A stretch of 64,000 nt of DNA. It comes from Qipengyuania sp. S6317L1 (GTDB lineage Bacteria; Pseudomonadota; Alphaproteobacteria; Sphingomonadales; Sphingomonadaceae). The notes under the pieces are model-generated. The model did not search any database, was not told the DNA's origin, and was given only the letters and a program-made list of their open reading frames with translations. The stretch lies in the NCBI RefSeq assembly GCF_023015615.1, contig NZ_JALKAJ010000002.1:124001-188000 (forward strand). Direction: 5' to 3'. Position numbers and translations under genes: made by a program. Below are positions 1-8,893 of the stretch, in pieces (within the stretch, counting starts at the first letter, position 1; every line of letters begins with the position of its first letter).

Positions 1-382
1 GGTGCGCCGCAATGAAATCGACGCAGCCATCGGCTCGCAGCGCAATTATGTCGAAATCGGCTATCTGAGGCTCAACCGGAACATTCAAACTGTCGAAGAC
101 TTGAGCGACCGCGAAGAAGTGCGCGCCGCAGCGCGTGTGACGATTGGCCGCAACTGGTCGGTGTTCGGCTCGGGCGTTTTCAACCTCACCGATGAGGATG
201 AAGATCCGGTCTTTGCGCCCGACGGTTTCGAGCCCATCCGCACAAGGTTAGGCATTGCTTACCGCGATGATTGCATCGAGTTTGGAGCAACCTGGCGGCG
301 CGACTTCATCACATTTGGCGATGCCGAACAGGGCAACTCCTTCCGCCTGTTCTTTGCCCTGCGCAATCTTGGCTTCAGATAA
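1..382 (+). CDS. lptD: LPS-assembly protein LptD, C-terminal fragment
   Basis: This is the last 126 or so residues of an outer-membrane beta-barrel protein whose start lies before the window. The frame is open from base 2 to the TAA at 380-382. Alternating hydrophobic and polar strands and the terminal aromatic-rich ...NLGFR match a barrel C-terminus. LptD inserts lipopolysaccharide into the outer leaflet of the outer membrane. The assignment rests partly on context: surA, pdxA and rsmA follow in the order usual in proteobacteria, and SurA is the chaperone for LptD. From the fragment alone only 'outer-membrane barrel' is certain. Confidence 0.8.
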   Translation, partial: VRRNEIDAAIGSQRNYVEIGYLRLNRNIQTVEDLSDREEVRAAARVTIGRNWSVFGSGVFNLTDEDEDPVFAPDGFEPIRTRLGIAYRDDCIEFGATWRRDFITFGDAEQGNSFRLFFALRNLGFR

Positions 383-597
383 AGAGCACGGGTCACGTTG
401 GCAGTTTACCAAAAAGGCGTTAAAGAGCCTGACAAACAACGTCAGGCAGCGTTAAGCTGGCGGTTTGTATCGGGGTTGGGACACGGCAAAGGAGCCACTG
501 GACAGGCGAGCCGAAAGGCGCCTCGGGCTTGGCGACAACACTGGCCCACTCTTTTGCGAACACACATTGAAATATGATGCGAGATACCGGGATCAAC

Positions 598-1992
598 ATG
601 GTGACCTTGAAGGCTTTTTCTTACATGCGTAGCTCTCTTCTGGCGCTTGGCGTCGCGGCGATGGCCGCCTCTTCCTTGCCGCTGGCAGCGCCTGCATCTG
701 CGCAATCGGGCGCCGCTGCGGCACCTGCGCCGCCTGCTGCTGCGCCTGCCAATCCCTTTGGCCTGCCAGACAGTGTCAATCTGCTGGGCAGCAGCCGCCC
801 GAACGAGCGCAGTGCGACTGCAATGGTCAATGGCTACGTCATTACCGGCACCGACATCGACCAGCGCGTGGCGCTCGTCACCAATGCCTCGGAAAACAAG
901 ATTGAGGGTGAAGAGCTTCAGCGTCTGCGTGCGCAGGTGCTGCGCAATCTGATTGACGAAACGATCAAGATCCAGGCCGCAGAGGCTCAGGAAATCGGAA
1001 TTCAGAAAGCGCAGGTTGAGCAAACCTTTGCCCAGCTTGCCGCGCAAAACTTCCCCGACAATCCGGCGGGAATGGACGCTTATCTCAAGTCCATCGGCTC
1101 CTCCTCGGACGCGCTCAAACGTCAGATCGAGGGCGAGCTTGCGTGGGACAATCTTATCCGCCGCAACATCAGCCCGTTCGTGAACGTCGCCGCTGAGGAA
1201 GTGACCGGCATTCTCGAAAGGCTCGAAGCCTCACGCGGCACCGAAGAATATCGCCTCGGCGAAATCTACATGAGCGCGACCGACGAAAACCGCGAGGCGG
1301 TGGTCCAGAACATGCAGCGCATCGTCGAGCAGCTTCAGGCAGGCGGCAGCTTTGTCGCTTATGCCCGCCAGTTTTCCGAAGCATCCACCGCGGTGACAGG
1401 CGGCGATACGGATTTCCTTCGCCTTGGCACATTGCCCGGCCCCATGGCCGAAGCCGTGCAAGGGATGCAGCCGGGCCAACTGGTCGGTCCCATCGCCATC
1501 CCGGGCGGCTACACCATCATTTACCTGATCGATAAACGTCAGGTTCTGATGGCCGACCCGCGCGATGCGGTGCTCAGCCTTAAACAAATCTCGATCGAGC
1601 TTGCCCCCGGCCTCAGTCAAGCCGAAGCAACCGCCCAGATCGAGCAATTCGGTGAGGCCGTTCAAACCATGCGCGGATGTTCGAACGCGGACGAAGTCGC
1701 CCGCGCCATCGGCGCCTCGGTCGTCTCCAATCCTGAGATCCAGGTGCGCCAGCTCCCCGACCAATTGCAGGGCATCCTCTTGGACCTTCAAGTGGGTCAG
1801 GCAACGCCCCCGTTCGGCACTGCCGACGAAGGTGTTCGGGTGCTGATGCTGTGCGGGCGCGATGATCCTCAGCAAGCCGGCACGCCCACCTTCCAATCGG
1901 TGATGAACTCGATCGAGGAAGAGCGCATCAACAAGCGCGCCCAGCGTTACTTGCGCGACCTGCGCAACGACGCATACGTTCAGTACAACTAA
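598..1992 (+). CDS. surA: Periplasmic chaperone / peptidyl-prolyl isomerase SurA
   Basis: SurA is a periplasmic chaperone for unfolded outer-membrane proteins. I start at ATG 598 (464 aa), which puts a signal peptide (hydrophobic LLALGVAAMAASSLPLA, cleavage near PASAQ) close to the N-terminus; ATG 574 and ATG 625 are alternatives. A proline/alanine linker is followed by the SurA N-domain, with AMVNGYVITGTDIDQRV and a helical LRAQVLRNLIDETIK stretch. A parvulin domain then covers roughly residues 215-320 (YRLGEIYMS, FSEASTAVTGGD, VGPIAIPGGYTIIYL). A second parvulin-like region before the C-terminus is degenerate. The gene lies between lptD and pdxA, and pdxA begins 15 bases after its stop. Confidence 0.9.
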   Translation: MVTLKAFSYMRSSLLALGVAAMAASSLPLAAPASAQSGAAAAPAPPAAAPANPFGLPDSVNLLGSSRPNERSATAMVNGYVITGTDIDQRVALVTNASENKIEGEELQRLRAQVLRNLIDETIKIQAAEAQEIGIQKAQVEQTFAQLAAQNFPDNPAGMDAYLKSIGSSSDALKRQIEGELAWDNLIRRNISPFVNVAAEEVTGILERLEASRGTEEYRLGEIYMSATDENREAVVQNMQRIVEQLQAGGSFVAYARQFSEASTAVTGGDTDFLRLGTLPGPMAEAVQGMQPGQLVGPIAIPGGYTIIYLIDKRQVLMADPRDAVLSLKQISIELAPGLSQAEATAQIEQFGEAVQTMRGCSNADEVARAIGASVVSNPEIQVRQLPDQLQGILLDLQVGQATPPFGTADEGVRVLMLCGRDDPQQAGTPTFQSVMNSIEEERINKRAQRYLRDLRNDAYVQYN

Positions 1993-2007
1993 GGGTAGCG
2001 CACGAGG

Positions 2008-3009
2008 GTGACAGCACTGCCGCTTGCCCTTTCGCTAGGCGATCCCGCCGGGATTGGACCCGAGATTATTCTGAACGCCTATGCGGCGCTTCAATCGGGC
2101 GAACGCGGGTTCTTTGTGGTCGGCGGGTTTGACGTGCTTCGAGCCTGCGCAAAGGCCCGCGGCCACACCTTCCCGATTGTCGCAATCGGTGATCCGGGTG
2201 AGGCGACCGAGGCCTTTCGCGAAGGTTTGCCGGTCTTGGCCGGGGCCGATGCCGCCTACACCCCTGGCACCCCCGATGACCAGGGCGCAGCACTTGCGAT
2301 GCAATCGCTGGCCGAAGCTGTGCGATGCGTGCTTCTGGGTCAGGCGAGCGGGGTCGTGACCGCACCCATCAGCAAAAGCCAGCTTGCCCGCGTGGGCTTC
2401 GATTTTCCGGGTCAGACCGAATTTCTCGCCAGCGTTTGCGGCCTCGCTCCTGAAGATGCGGTGATGATGCTTGCTGGCCCCACCCTGCGCACCGTGCCCC
2501 TTACCGTGCACGTCGCCTTGTCTCAGGTTCCACGGCTGATCTCGCGCGAGTTGATCGAGCACAAGGCGGGCATTGTGGATGCAGGACTGAGGCGCGATTT
2601 CGGTATTGCGGCCCCGCGCATCGCGATTTCCGGCCTTAATCCGCACAATGGCGAAGACGGCAAATTCGGCGATGAAGAGGCCCGCGTAATCGAACCCGCC
2701 ATCGAGGCCCTGCGCGAGCGCGGCGTGGGCGCATTCGGCCCTGTTCCAGCCGATGCCCTGTTCACAGCGCCCATCCGCCCCAGTTTCGACGCTGCGATCT
2801 GCATGTATCACGATCAGGCGCTTATCCCGATCAAGGCGCTGGAGTTTGACCAGGGTGTCAATGTGACGCTCGGCCTGCCCATCATCCGCACCTCCCCCGA
2901 TCACGGGACGGCGTTTGACATCGCAGGCACAGGCAAGGCCGACGCAGGCGCAATGCTCGCCGCAATCCGCATGGCGGTGCAGATGGCAGCGGCTCGGGCC
3001 AAGCTTTAA
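2008..3009 (+). CDS. pdxA: 4-hydroxythreonine-4-phosphate dehydrogenase PdxA
   Basis: PdxA oxidises 4-phosphohydroxy-L-threonine to the precursor that PdxJ condenses into pyridoxine 5'-phosphate. The 333-residue length is normal for the family. Diagnostic blocks are the N-terminal GDPAGIGPEII, the metal-binding HNGEDGKFGDEE region and the C-terminal MYHDQALIPIK followed by INRTSPDH-type sequence (here IIRTSPDHGTAFDIAG). It starts with GTG at 2008 behind a short GAGG-like ribosome site. rsmA begins at the next base after the stop, so the two are almost certainly co-translated. Confidence 0.95.
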   Translation: MTALPLALSLGDPAGIGPEIILNAYAALQSGERGFFVVGGFDVLRACAKARGHTFPIVAIGDPGEATEAFREGLPVLAGADAAYTPGTPDDQGAALAMQSLAEAVRCVLLGQASGVVTAPISKSQLARVGFDFPGQTEFLASVCGLAPEDAVMMLAGPTLRTVPLTVHVALSQVPRLISRELIEHKAGIVDAGLRRDFGIAAPRIAISGLNPHNGEDGKFGDEEARVIEPAIEALRERGVGAFGPVPADALFTAPIRPSFDAAICMYHDQALIPIKALEFDQGVNVTLGLPIIRTSPDHGTAFDIAGTGKADAGAMLAAIRMAVQMAAARAKL

Positions 3010-3834
3010 ATGACCACTCTTCCCCCCATCCGCGAAACCATCGCCAAACACGGCCTTTCGGCCAGCAAGGCTCTTGGGCAGAACTTTCTGCTGGATGAGC
3101 AATTGCTTGACCGCATCGCTGCGCTTCCCGGTGACCTCAACGGCGCAAACGTGCTCGAAGTGGGCCCCGGCCCCGGCGGGCTCACAAGGGCGCTTTTGAG
3201 AGCGGGCGCGAATGTCACCGCCATCGAAATGGACGCGCGCTGCTTGCCTGCACTGGAGGAATTGTCGGACGCCTTTCCCGGCCAGCTTACCGTCATTCAA
3301 GGCGATGCGATGAAGCTTGATCATGGAGAGATCATGCACGGCGAACCCTTCCACGTCCTCTCCAACCTTCCCTACAATGTCGGCACGGCTTTGTTCGTAA
3401 AATGGCTTTCGGGCGAAAACTGGCCGCCCCAATGGCTCTCGCTCACCCTCATGTTCCAACGCGAAGTGGCCGAACGGATTGTCGCGACATCCGGCGCGTC
3501 CGCCTATGGCCGCCTTGCGGTGCTGGCCCAGTGGCGTAGCGGAGCAAAACTAGCGATGAAGGTCCACCGCAGCGCCTTCACCCCGCCGCCCAAGGTCATG
3601 AGCGCGATAGTCCATTTGACACCGGGTGACGCTCCTGAAGGTGTATCCGCAAAGACCCTCGGACGCCTCACCGAAGCCGCCTTTGGTCAACGCCGCAAAA
3701 TGCTGCGCCAGAGTTTGAAAGGCGTGCCCGGCGCATTGGAAGCGCTGGAAGCTGTCGGCATCGAACCCACCCGCCGTGCCGAAACGGTGAGCGTGGAGGA
3801 GTTTGTTGCACTGGCGCGGGCTCTCAAGAACTAG
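3010..3834 (+). CDS. rsmA: 16S rRNA (adenine-1518/1519-N6)-dimethyltransferase RsmA
   Basis: RsmA (KsgA) dimethylates two adjacent adenines in the 3' terminal helix of 16S rRNA late in small-subunit assembly. The protein has 274 residues, a typical length. Visible motifs are LGQNFLLDEQ at the N-terminus, the SAM-binding VLEVGPGPGGLTRALL, and the catalytic NLPYN (N-L-P-Y) in VLSNLPYNVGTALFV. The ATG directly abuts the pdxA stop codon. The pdxA-rsmA pair is widespread in proteobacteria. Confidence 0.96.
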   Translation: MTTLPPIRETIAKHGLSASKALGQNFLLDEQLLDRIAALPGDLNGANVLEVGPGPGGLTRALLRAGANVTAIEMDARCLPALEELSDAFPGQLTVIQGDAMKLDHGEIMHGEPFHVLSNLPYNVGTALFVKWLSGENWPPQWLSLTLMFQREVAERIVATSGASAYGRLAVLAQWRSGAKLAMKVHRSAFTPPPKVMSAIVHLTPGDAPEGVSAKTLGRLTEAAFGQRRKMLRQSLKGVPGALEALEAVGIEPTRRAETVSVEEFVALARALKN

Positions 3835-3905
3835 GAAATCCGCCTTTCCTTAAGCCCTTCTCAATTCCCTCTGGCTAACTCGGGGTGAAGTGTAAGGAGG
3901 CACCA

Positions 3906-4484
3906 ATGCTTGAGTCCAACAAGAATTCACCCATGCTCAACGGCCCGATCGAGTTTGAATTCTCGGTCGAGATTGATCGCCCCGCCTCTGATGTCTTCGC
4001 CCTCGTCGACCTTTCTGACCCGCGCTTTTCTCAAATTGCGCTTGGCAATACGGTCAAAAAAGTGGGCGAGACGTCCTTCGAACTCAAGATTGAAGAGTTG
4101 GAAGGCCACGTTTTTCGCTTTCAAGTTGTTGAATACGTCCAAGACGAACGGCACGCGTCGAAAGTCGCTATCGAACCGTCTGTCGGCAATCTGGTCGAAT
4201 CGGTCGAGGATTATCAGCTCACCCCGCTTGGCGATGACCGCTGCACGCTAAAGCTCATTACCAAAGCGACCTTCTCCGACGATCTCAGCGTTGAAGAAAT
4301 CGCGCAGGAAGTGGCGATGATGAGCATGGCGGTCGAAGACGACCTGACCAAGCTGAAAATGCACGCAGAAGAAGGCGTCGATGCTGTCAAAGCCTATAAT
4401 GAAGAGCAGGCAGCTGCCTTTGGCCTCGAGCTTGATCTGGAGGGTTTCGAAATCGATTGGGACGACATCGAGCCGCAACAGTGA
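3906..4484 (+). CDS. SRPBCC / CoxG-like ligand-binding protein
   Basis: The 192-residue protein starts at ATG 3906, preceded by a near-perfect AAGGAGG at 3894-3900, so the longer reading from 3885 is unlikely. The pattern FEFSVEIDRPASDVFALVDLSD followed by alternating beta strands and a C-terminal helix resembles START/SRPBCC-fold proteins, including the CoxG subfamily. No signal peptide is visible, so it is probably cytoplasmic. The C-terminus is strongly acidic (LDLEGFEIDWDDIEPQ). Ligand and role are unknown. It stands alone after rsmA. Confidence 0.6.
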   Translation: MLESNKNSPMLNGPIEFEFSVEIDRPASDVFALVDLSDPRFSQIALGNTVKKVGETSFELKIEELEGHVFRFQVVEYVQDERHASKVAIEPSVGNLVESVEDYQLTPLGDDRCTLKLITKATFSDDLSVEEIAQEVAMMSMAVEDDLTKLKMHAEEGVDAVKAYNEEQAAAFGLELDLEGFEIDWDDIEPQQ

Positions 4485-4498
4485 AAGCGGTGTGACCT

Positions 4499-4864
4499 TT
4501 ATCCGATACCGAGCGAGCGGTAACACAGATACATCACCGCCGGCGCGGTAACGACACTGATCGCGAAGCTCACCATCATACGGGCGCTGTCGCGCTCCCC
4601 TTCTTCTGCAGCTGTTGCTGCGCGGTAGAGCAGGAATAGCGCGGTGAAGGCGCTCAAGGTACCAAGCGCCAGAAAACTTGCCGCCACGAATTGATCCGCG
4701 TCGTATCCGCCTGCAATTCCTCCCGCGAGTGCAAAGAGCGCCAGCACCGGAGCGACGAACACCAGCGCGACAATCAGTCCCAACAAAGGCGCGACGGGGC
4801 TGAGCGAAAGCAGGATAAGCGCGCCGTAAACCGCAACCGAAAACTTGAGTTTGCCCTTGGTCAA
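4499..4864 (-). CDS. Small multi-pass membrane protein
   Basis: This is an unrecognised protein of about 121 residues with three or four hydrophobic segments (FSVAVYGALILLSLSPVAPL, LLGLIVALVFVAPVLALFAL, FLALGTLSAFTALFLLY, and a C-terminal span). The frame is open further upstream to 4942, but that extension is arginine-rich and lies inside the preceding gene. A TTG at 4864 overlaps the upstream gene's TGA as TTGA, a coupling arrangement used repeatedly in this window, so I choose it. It is likely co-expressed with the upstream gene at 4861-5388. Confidence 0.55.
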   Translation of the reverse strand: MTKGKLKFSVAVYGALILLSLSPVAPLLGLIVALVFVAPVLALFALAGGIAGGYDADQFVAASFLALGTLSAFTALFLLYRAATAAEEGERDSARMMVSFAISVVTAPAVMYLCYRSLGIG

Positions 4865-5388
4865 GACGCGCGTTCCAGATCGCGGACCACTTCTGCGCGC
4901 TGAAGCATCAGGTCGAGGACTTCTGAATGCTCGGCTGCCCACTGCATAATGTTGGAGAACATGACGATTTCGATGCCTTCGACATCTTTCATCTGGATGC
5001 CATATTCGTTGCTCAGCATATCCCAGGCGGCAGGCTCCACCGTCATTTTGGAGAATGGCAGAAAAAGATCGCGATGGCCGAATTTGAAAGGCTGAACCAT
5101 GGACAGGCTCAGCCCGTCTTTGTGCACACGAACGTGCACAGGGGGGTGACGATAGGATTTAAGGTCGCCCGATAAATGCCCCCAGCGAGCGCCCGGCTGC
5201 GAAATCCTGACCGCCCCCGCCATCCGTTTTGCCAATGTCTTTGGCAATGTCGTCGTAGCGTAGTGACGCTCAAAATCTCGCCAGCGCGAATAGCTCGCGC
5301 TCATGATGTAGAGTGCAATCCCGCCAAATACGGTAAGGCTGAGCGCGCCGACAAGCGCCAGGTATATCTGCTCGATAATCTCGCCCAT
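4861..5388 (-). CDS. Hypothetical membrane-anchored protein
   Basis: The 175-residue protein starts at ATG 5388, behind GGAGG at 5396-5400. It has one N-terminal transmembrane helix (about residues 8-28, IYLALVGALSLTVFGGIALYIM) followed by a soluble domain of about 145 residues, probably cytoplasmic, rich in mixed beta strands (VHVRVHKDGLSLSMVQPF, DLFLPFSKMTVEP). I do not recognise the family. Its stop overlaps the TTG start of the next membrane protein, suggesting that the two act together. Confidence 0.65.
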   Translation of the reverse strand: MGEIIEQIYLALVGALSLTVFGGIALYIMSASYSRWRDFERHYATTTLPKTLAKRMAGAVRISQPGARWGHLSGDLKSYRHPPVHVRVHKDGLSLSMVQPFKFGHRDLFLPFSKMTVEPAAWDMLSNEYGIQMKDVEGIEIVMFSNIMQWAAEHSEVLDLMLQRAEVVRDLERAS

Positions 5389-5463
5389 TTGCACGCCTCC
5401 GGTGTCCAATGATCGCCCGCTGCAATCATCGAACACCGTAACCGCTTATGGTGGAGAAAGGGT

Positions 5464-7560
5464 TTACCCCGCCTTCTTGACCTGCCGCCACTCATGCAGC
5501 AGCGGCTCGGTATACCCGCTCGGCTGCTCCACGCCTTTGAAAATCAGGTCCTTGGCTGCCTGGAAAGCAGGCGCGTCCTCGTTGCCGATAAGCGGTTGGT
5601 AGGTCGGATCATTCGCGTTCTGCTCGTCCACCTTGGCTGCCATGCGGGTGAGGCTGTCCATGATCTGATCCCTGGTGACAACGCCGTGCAGCAGCCAGTT
5701 GGCGAGGTGCTGCGAGGAAATGCGAAGCGTCGCGCGGTCTTCCATCAGGCCCACGTCGTTGATGTCGGGGACCTTCGAACAGCCAACGCCTGCATCGATC
5801 CAGCGCACGACATAGCCAAGCAAACCCTGGCAATTGTTGTCGAGTTCCTCGCGAAGCTCTGCATCCGACCAGTTTGTGCCCTCTGCAAGCGGGATGGTGA
5901 GCAGAGCGTCGAGGCCTGCGGGTTCGGGCAGCTCTTTTTGAATATCGAATACGTTTTCGCGGTGATAGTGGATCGCGTGGAGCGTTGCGGCGGTGGGCGA
6001 TGGGACCCATGCGGTGTTGGCACCTGCGCGAAGGTGGCCGATTTTCTGCTCCATCATGTCGGCCATCATATCGGGCGCGGCCCACATGCCCTTGCCGATC
6101 TGCGCCCTGCCCGAAAGACCGTGCTTGAGGCCAATCGCGACATTGCGCGCTTCGTAAGCGCCGAGCCAATCCGAACCCTTCATCGCGCCTTTGCGCATCA
6201 TGGGCCCTGCACGCATCGAGGTGTGGATTTCATCGCCCGTGCGGTCGAGGAAGCCAGTGTTGATGAAGACGATCCGGTCCTTCACCGCCTCGATACAAGC
6301 GCCAAGGTTAGCAGAAGTGCGGCGCTCTTCGTCCATGACGCCGACCTTGATCGTGTGGCGTTTGAGGCCCAGCAAGTCTTCGACCGCGTTGAAGAGATCA
6401 TTGGTGAAGGCGCATTCTTCCGGCCCGTGCATCTTGGGCTTCACGATGTAGATCGAACCGTGTTTGGAATTGCCATATTTGGCGTGACCTTCCACGTCCA
6501 AGGTGCTGATTGCGCTGGTGAAAACAGCGTCCATAATGCCTTCGGGCACTTCGCTTCCATCGGGTAGCAGGATCGCCGGATTGGTCATCAGGTGCCCGAC
6601 ATTGCGCACGAACATGAGGCTACGGCCGGAGAGCGAGTGCTCATTGCCCGAGCCATCCTTGTAGGTCTTGTTGCCGTTGAGTTTGCGCGTGAGCGTTTTG
6701 CCGCCCTTGTTAAAGCTTTCCTCCAGATCACCCCGGATAATGCCAAGCCAATTGGTGTAGGCGAGATGCTTGTCCTCACCATCGACTGCGGCGACGGAAT
6801 CCTCGCAATCGGCAATCGTGGTGAGCGCGGCTTCGAGGTTGATGTCGGCAATGCCGGCCTTGTCGGTTTTGCCAATCGGACTTTCGCGATCGAACACCAC
6901 TTCGATGTGGAGGCCGTTGTTCTGGAACAAAAGGCCCTTTTCGGTGTGACCGACCCACTGGCTTTCGTCCCGAAGCTTGCCGTCGTTCTCGTCCTTCAGG
7001 TCCGCCCAGCTCTGGTCCACCAGCGGCAGCGTTTCATCGAGGAATTGGCGACCGCGCGCGATTACGGCTGCGCCGCGTTCCTCGTCATAGCCGCCCGGGC
7101 GCGCTGCTGGCGCATCCAATGCATCGGTGCCGTAGAACGCGTCGTAGAGCGAACCCCAGCGTGCATTGGCCGCGTTCAGGAGGAAGCGCGCGTTGAGGAT
7201 GGGCACCACCAGCTGCGGCCCCGCCATCGTCGCAATCTCTGCGTCCACATTCTGCGTGCCGATCTGGAAGTCTTGGGGCTCTGGCACGAGGTAGCCGATG
7301 TCACGCAGGAACGCCTGATATTCGGCTGCATCGTGCGGCTTGCCGGCGCGCTCCGTGTGATAGGCGTCAATCTTGGATTGCAGGTCTTCGCGCTTTTCCA
7401 GCAGCGCCTTGTTGCGCGGCGCATGGGCGGCAAGAAGATCGGCGAACCCTCGCCAAAAGGCGTCCACATCGCGGCCAAGGGGCGCGAGGACCTGAGTTTC
7501 GAGAAGCTCAGCAAGTGGAGCGTCCACAGAAAGACCAGCGCGGGTGGTGTAATTGTGCAT
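5464..7560 (-). CDS. glcB: Malate synthase G
   Basis: Malate synthase G condenses glyoxylate with acetyl-CoA to malate, the second step of the glyoxylate bypass and of glycolate use. The single-chain, 698-residue length is characteristic of isoform G; isoform A is about 530. Conserved blocks include RSLMFVRNVGHLM with the active-site arginine, FINTGFLDRTGDEIHTSM with the acidic metal ligands, and AQIGKGMWAAPDMMADMM. It starts at ATG 7560 after GAGGAC. Isocitrate lyase is not in the window. The gene is divergent from the arginine-succinyltransferase operon. Confidence 0.97.
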   Translation of the reverse strand: MHNYTTRAGLSVDAPLAELLETQVLAPLGRDVDAFWRGFADLLAAHAPRNKALLEKREDLQSKIDAYHTERAGKPHDAAEYQAFLRDIGYLVPEPQDFQIGTQNVDAEIATMAGPQLVVPILNARFLLNAANARWGSLYDAFYGTDALDAPAARPGGYDEERGAAVIARGRQFLDETLPLVDQSWADLKDENDGKLRDESQWVGHTEKGLLFQNNGLHIEVVFDRESPIGKTDKAGIADINLEAALTTIADCEDSVAAVDGEDKHLAYTNWLGIIRGDLEESFNKGGKTLTRKLNGNKTYKDGSGNEHSLSGRSLMFVRNVGHLMTNPAILLPDGSEVPEGIMDAVFTSAISTLDVEGHAKYGNSKHGSIYIVKPKMHGPEECAFTNDLFNAVEDLLGLKRHTIKVGVMDEERRTSANLGACIEAVKDRIVFINTGFLDRTGDEIHTSMRAGPMMRKGAMKGSDWLGAYEARNVAIGLKHGLSGRAQIGKGMWAAPDMMADMMEQKIGHLRAGANTAWVPSPTAATLHAIHYHRENVFDIQKELPEPAGLDALLTIPLAEGTNWSDAELREELDNNCQGLLGYVVRWIDAGVGCSKVPDINDVGLMEDRATLRISSQHLANWLLHGVVTRDQIMDSLTRMAAKVDEQNANDPTYQPLIGNEDAPAFQAAKDLIFKGVEQPSGYTEPLLHEWRQVKKAG

Positions 7561-7699
7561 AGAAGTCCTCAGATACCAAGTGGGTTGGATCCTGGGGAGG
7601 AGGACGTGAGCGCCCTATGGCGAAGCTTGCCGCATATTGCAATCCCGCCGTCGCCCGGTCCCCTTGATAGTTACAGGGGCGCGGCCTAGACGGTTTCTT

Positions 7700-8893
7700 A
7701 TGAAACCAACCAGCCTTTCCGATATCGATCAGGACACAATGCTAAGCCAGGTGATCGCCTGGTCCAGGATCAACACCGGAACCGCCAATCTCGATGGCCT
7801 CGCGCGCCAGATCGACGTTTTGGCTGAGGCCTTCTCCGCGCTTCCGGGCGAGATAGAGTATGTCGATCCCGCGCCCGTGACCGTGGTGAACGCAAGCGGC
7901 GAAGAGGTTGAAAAGCCCCACGGCAAGCACATGGTGTTGCGCGTTCGCCCCACGGCCAATCGCCGCATCCTGCTCACCGGACACATGGATACCGTCTTTC
8001 CCAAGGACTATTTCTTTCAGGATGTGACCTGGCTTGAGGACGGGGTGCTTGGCGGGCCGGGCGTTGCCGATATGAAGGGCGGGATTGCGGTCATGCTTCA
8101 TGCCCTGATGGCGTTTGAGCGCGGCGCTGGAGCGGGCTCGCTTGGCTATGACGTCTTGCTCAATTCCGATGAGGAAACGGGATCGCTTGCAAGCGCCGGC
8201 CTTATCGCAGAACTCGCGCGCGGGAAGCTGGCGGCGCTCACCTATGAGCCGGCTGCGCTTCCTGATGGGACACTCGCCCATGCGCGCGGCGGCAGCGGCA
8301 ATTATTCGGTGATCATCACCGGGCAATCGGCCCATGCGGGCCGCAATCCCGATGATGGACGCAACGCCATCGTGGCTGCCGCTGATCTGGCGGTAAGGCT
8401 CAAAGCTATGCATTGCCCCGATATCTCGGTGAACCCTGCCAAGATCGAAGGCGGGAGCGCCAATAATGTCGTGCCCGATCATGCCATCCTGCGCTTCAAC
8501 ATCCGCCCGCAGTCCATCGAGGCAGGCGAGAAATTCGAACGCGATCTCAAGCAGCTGCTTGTCAGCATTGAAACGGCCCACGAGGTGTCCACTCACACCC
8601 ACGGCGGGGTCAGCCGTCCGCCCAAGCCCGTTGATGAGAAGGCGCAAAAGCTGTTCGACCTCGTGCGCGAATGCGGTGCAGAACTTGGCCAGACAATCAA
8701 ATGGAAGTCGACAGGCGGCGTGTGCGATGGCAACAATATCGCCGCTTGCGGGGTTCCGGTCGTGGACACCATGGGCGTTCGCGGGGGTTCAATCCACTCC
8801 CCGCAGGAATTTATGATCACCGAAAGTCTGGCCGAACGCGCCGCACTCTCTGCACGCGTGATCCAACGTCTTGATGAAGGGGCCATCTCTTGA
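7700..8893 (+). CDS. M20 family metallohydrolase in the ast operon
   Basis: This zinc-dependent amidohydrolase of the M20/ArgE/DapE/carboxypeptidase-G2 type has 397 residues from ATG 7700. All metal ligands are visible: LTGHMDTVFP (His, Asp), PGVADMKGGIA (bridging Asp), SDEETGS (catalytic Glu and ligand Glu) and a C-terminal GGSIHSPQE His. The dimerisation domain begins near GGSGNYSVIITGQSAHAG. Its stop overlaps the TTG start of astA as TTGA, so it is coupled to arginine catabolism. Members of this family remove acyl groups from amino acids. A succinylglutamate or succinylornithine desuccinylase role is an inference from context, not from the sequence. Confidence 0.85.
   Translation: MKPTSLSDIDQDTMLSQVIAWSRINTGTANLDGLARQIDVLAEAFSALPGEIEYVDPAPVTVVNASGEEVEKPHGKHMVLRVRPTANRRILLTGHMDTVFPKDYFFQDVTWLEDGVLGGPGVADMKGGIAVMLHALMAFERGAGAGSLGYDVLLNSDEETGSLASAGLIAELARGKLAALTYEPAALPDGTLAHARGGSGNYSVIITGQSAHAGRNPDDGRNAIVAAADLAVRLKAMHCPDISVNPAKIEGGSANNVVPDHAILRFNIRPQSIEAGEKFERDLKQLLVSIETAHEVSTHTHGGVSRPPKPVDEKAQKLFDLVRECGAELGQTIKWKSTGGVCDGNNIAACGVPVVDTMGVRGGSIHSPQEFMITESLAERAALSARVIQRLDEGAIS

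Noticed and set aside
427-447. Hairpin GCCTGAC-N7-GTCAGGC after lptD
   Set aside because: Perfect stem but no T-run, so a terminator is not supported. It may be a chance palindrome or mRNA structure.
2035-3459. Long minus-strand open frame of 474 codons opposite pdxA and rsmA
   Set aside because: It is an antisense shadow of two clear conserved genes in GC-rich DNA. Its protein has no recognisable domain and low-complexity composition.
5494-7689. Two long plus-strand frames opposite malate synthase
   Set aside because: They run across a full-length conserved enzyme in the opposite direction and show no protein features.
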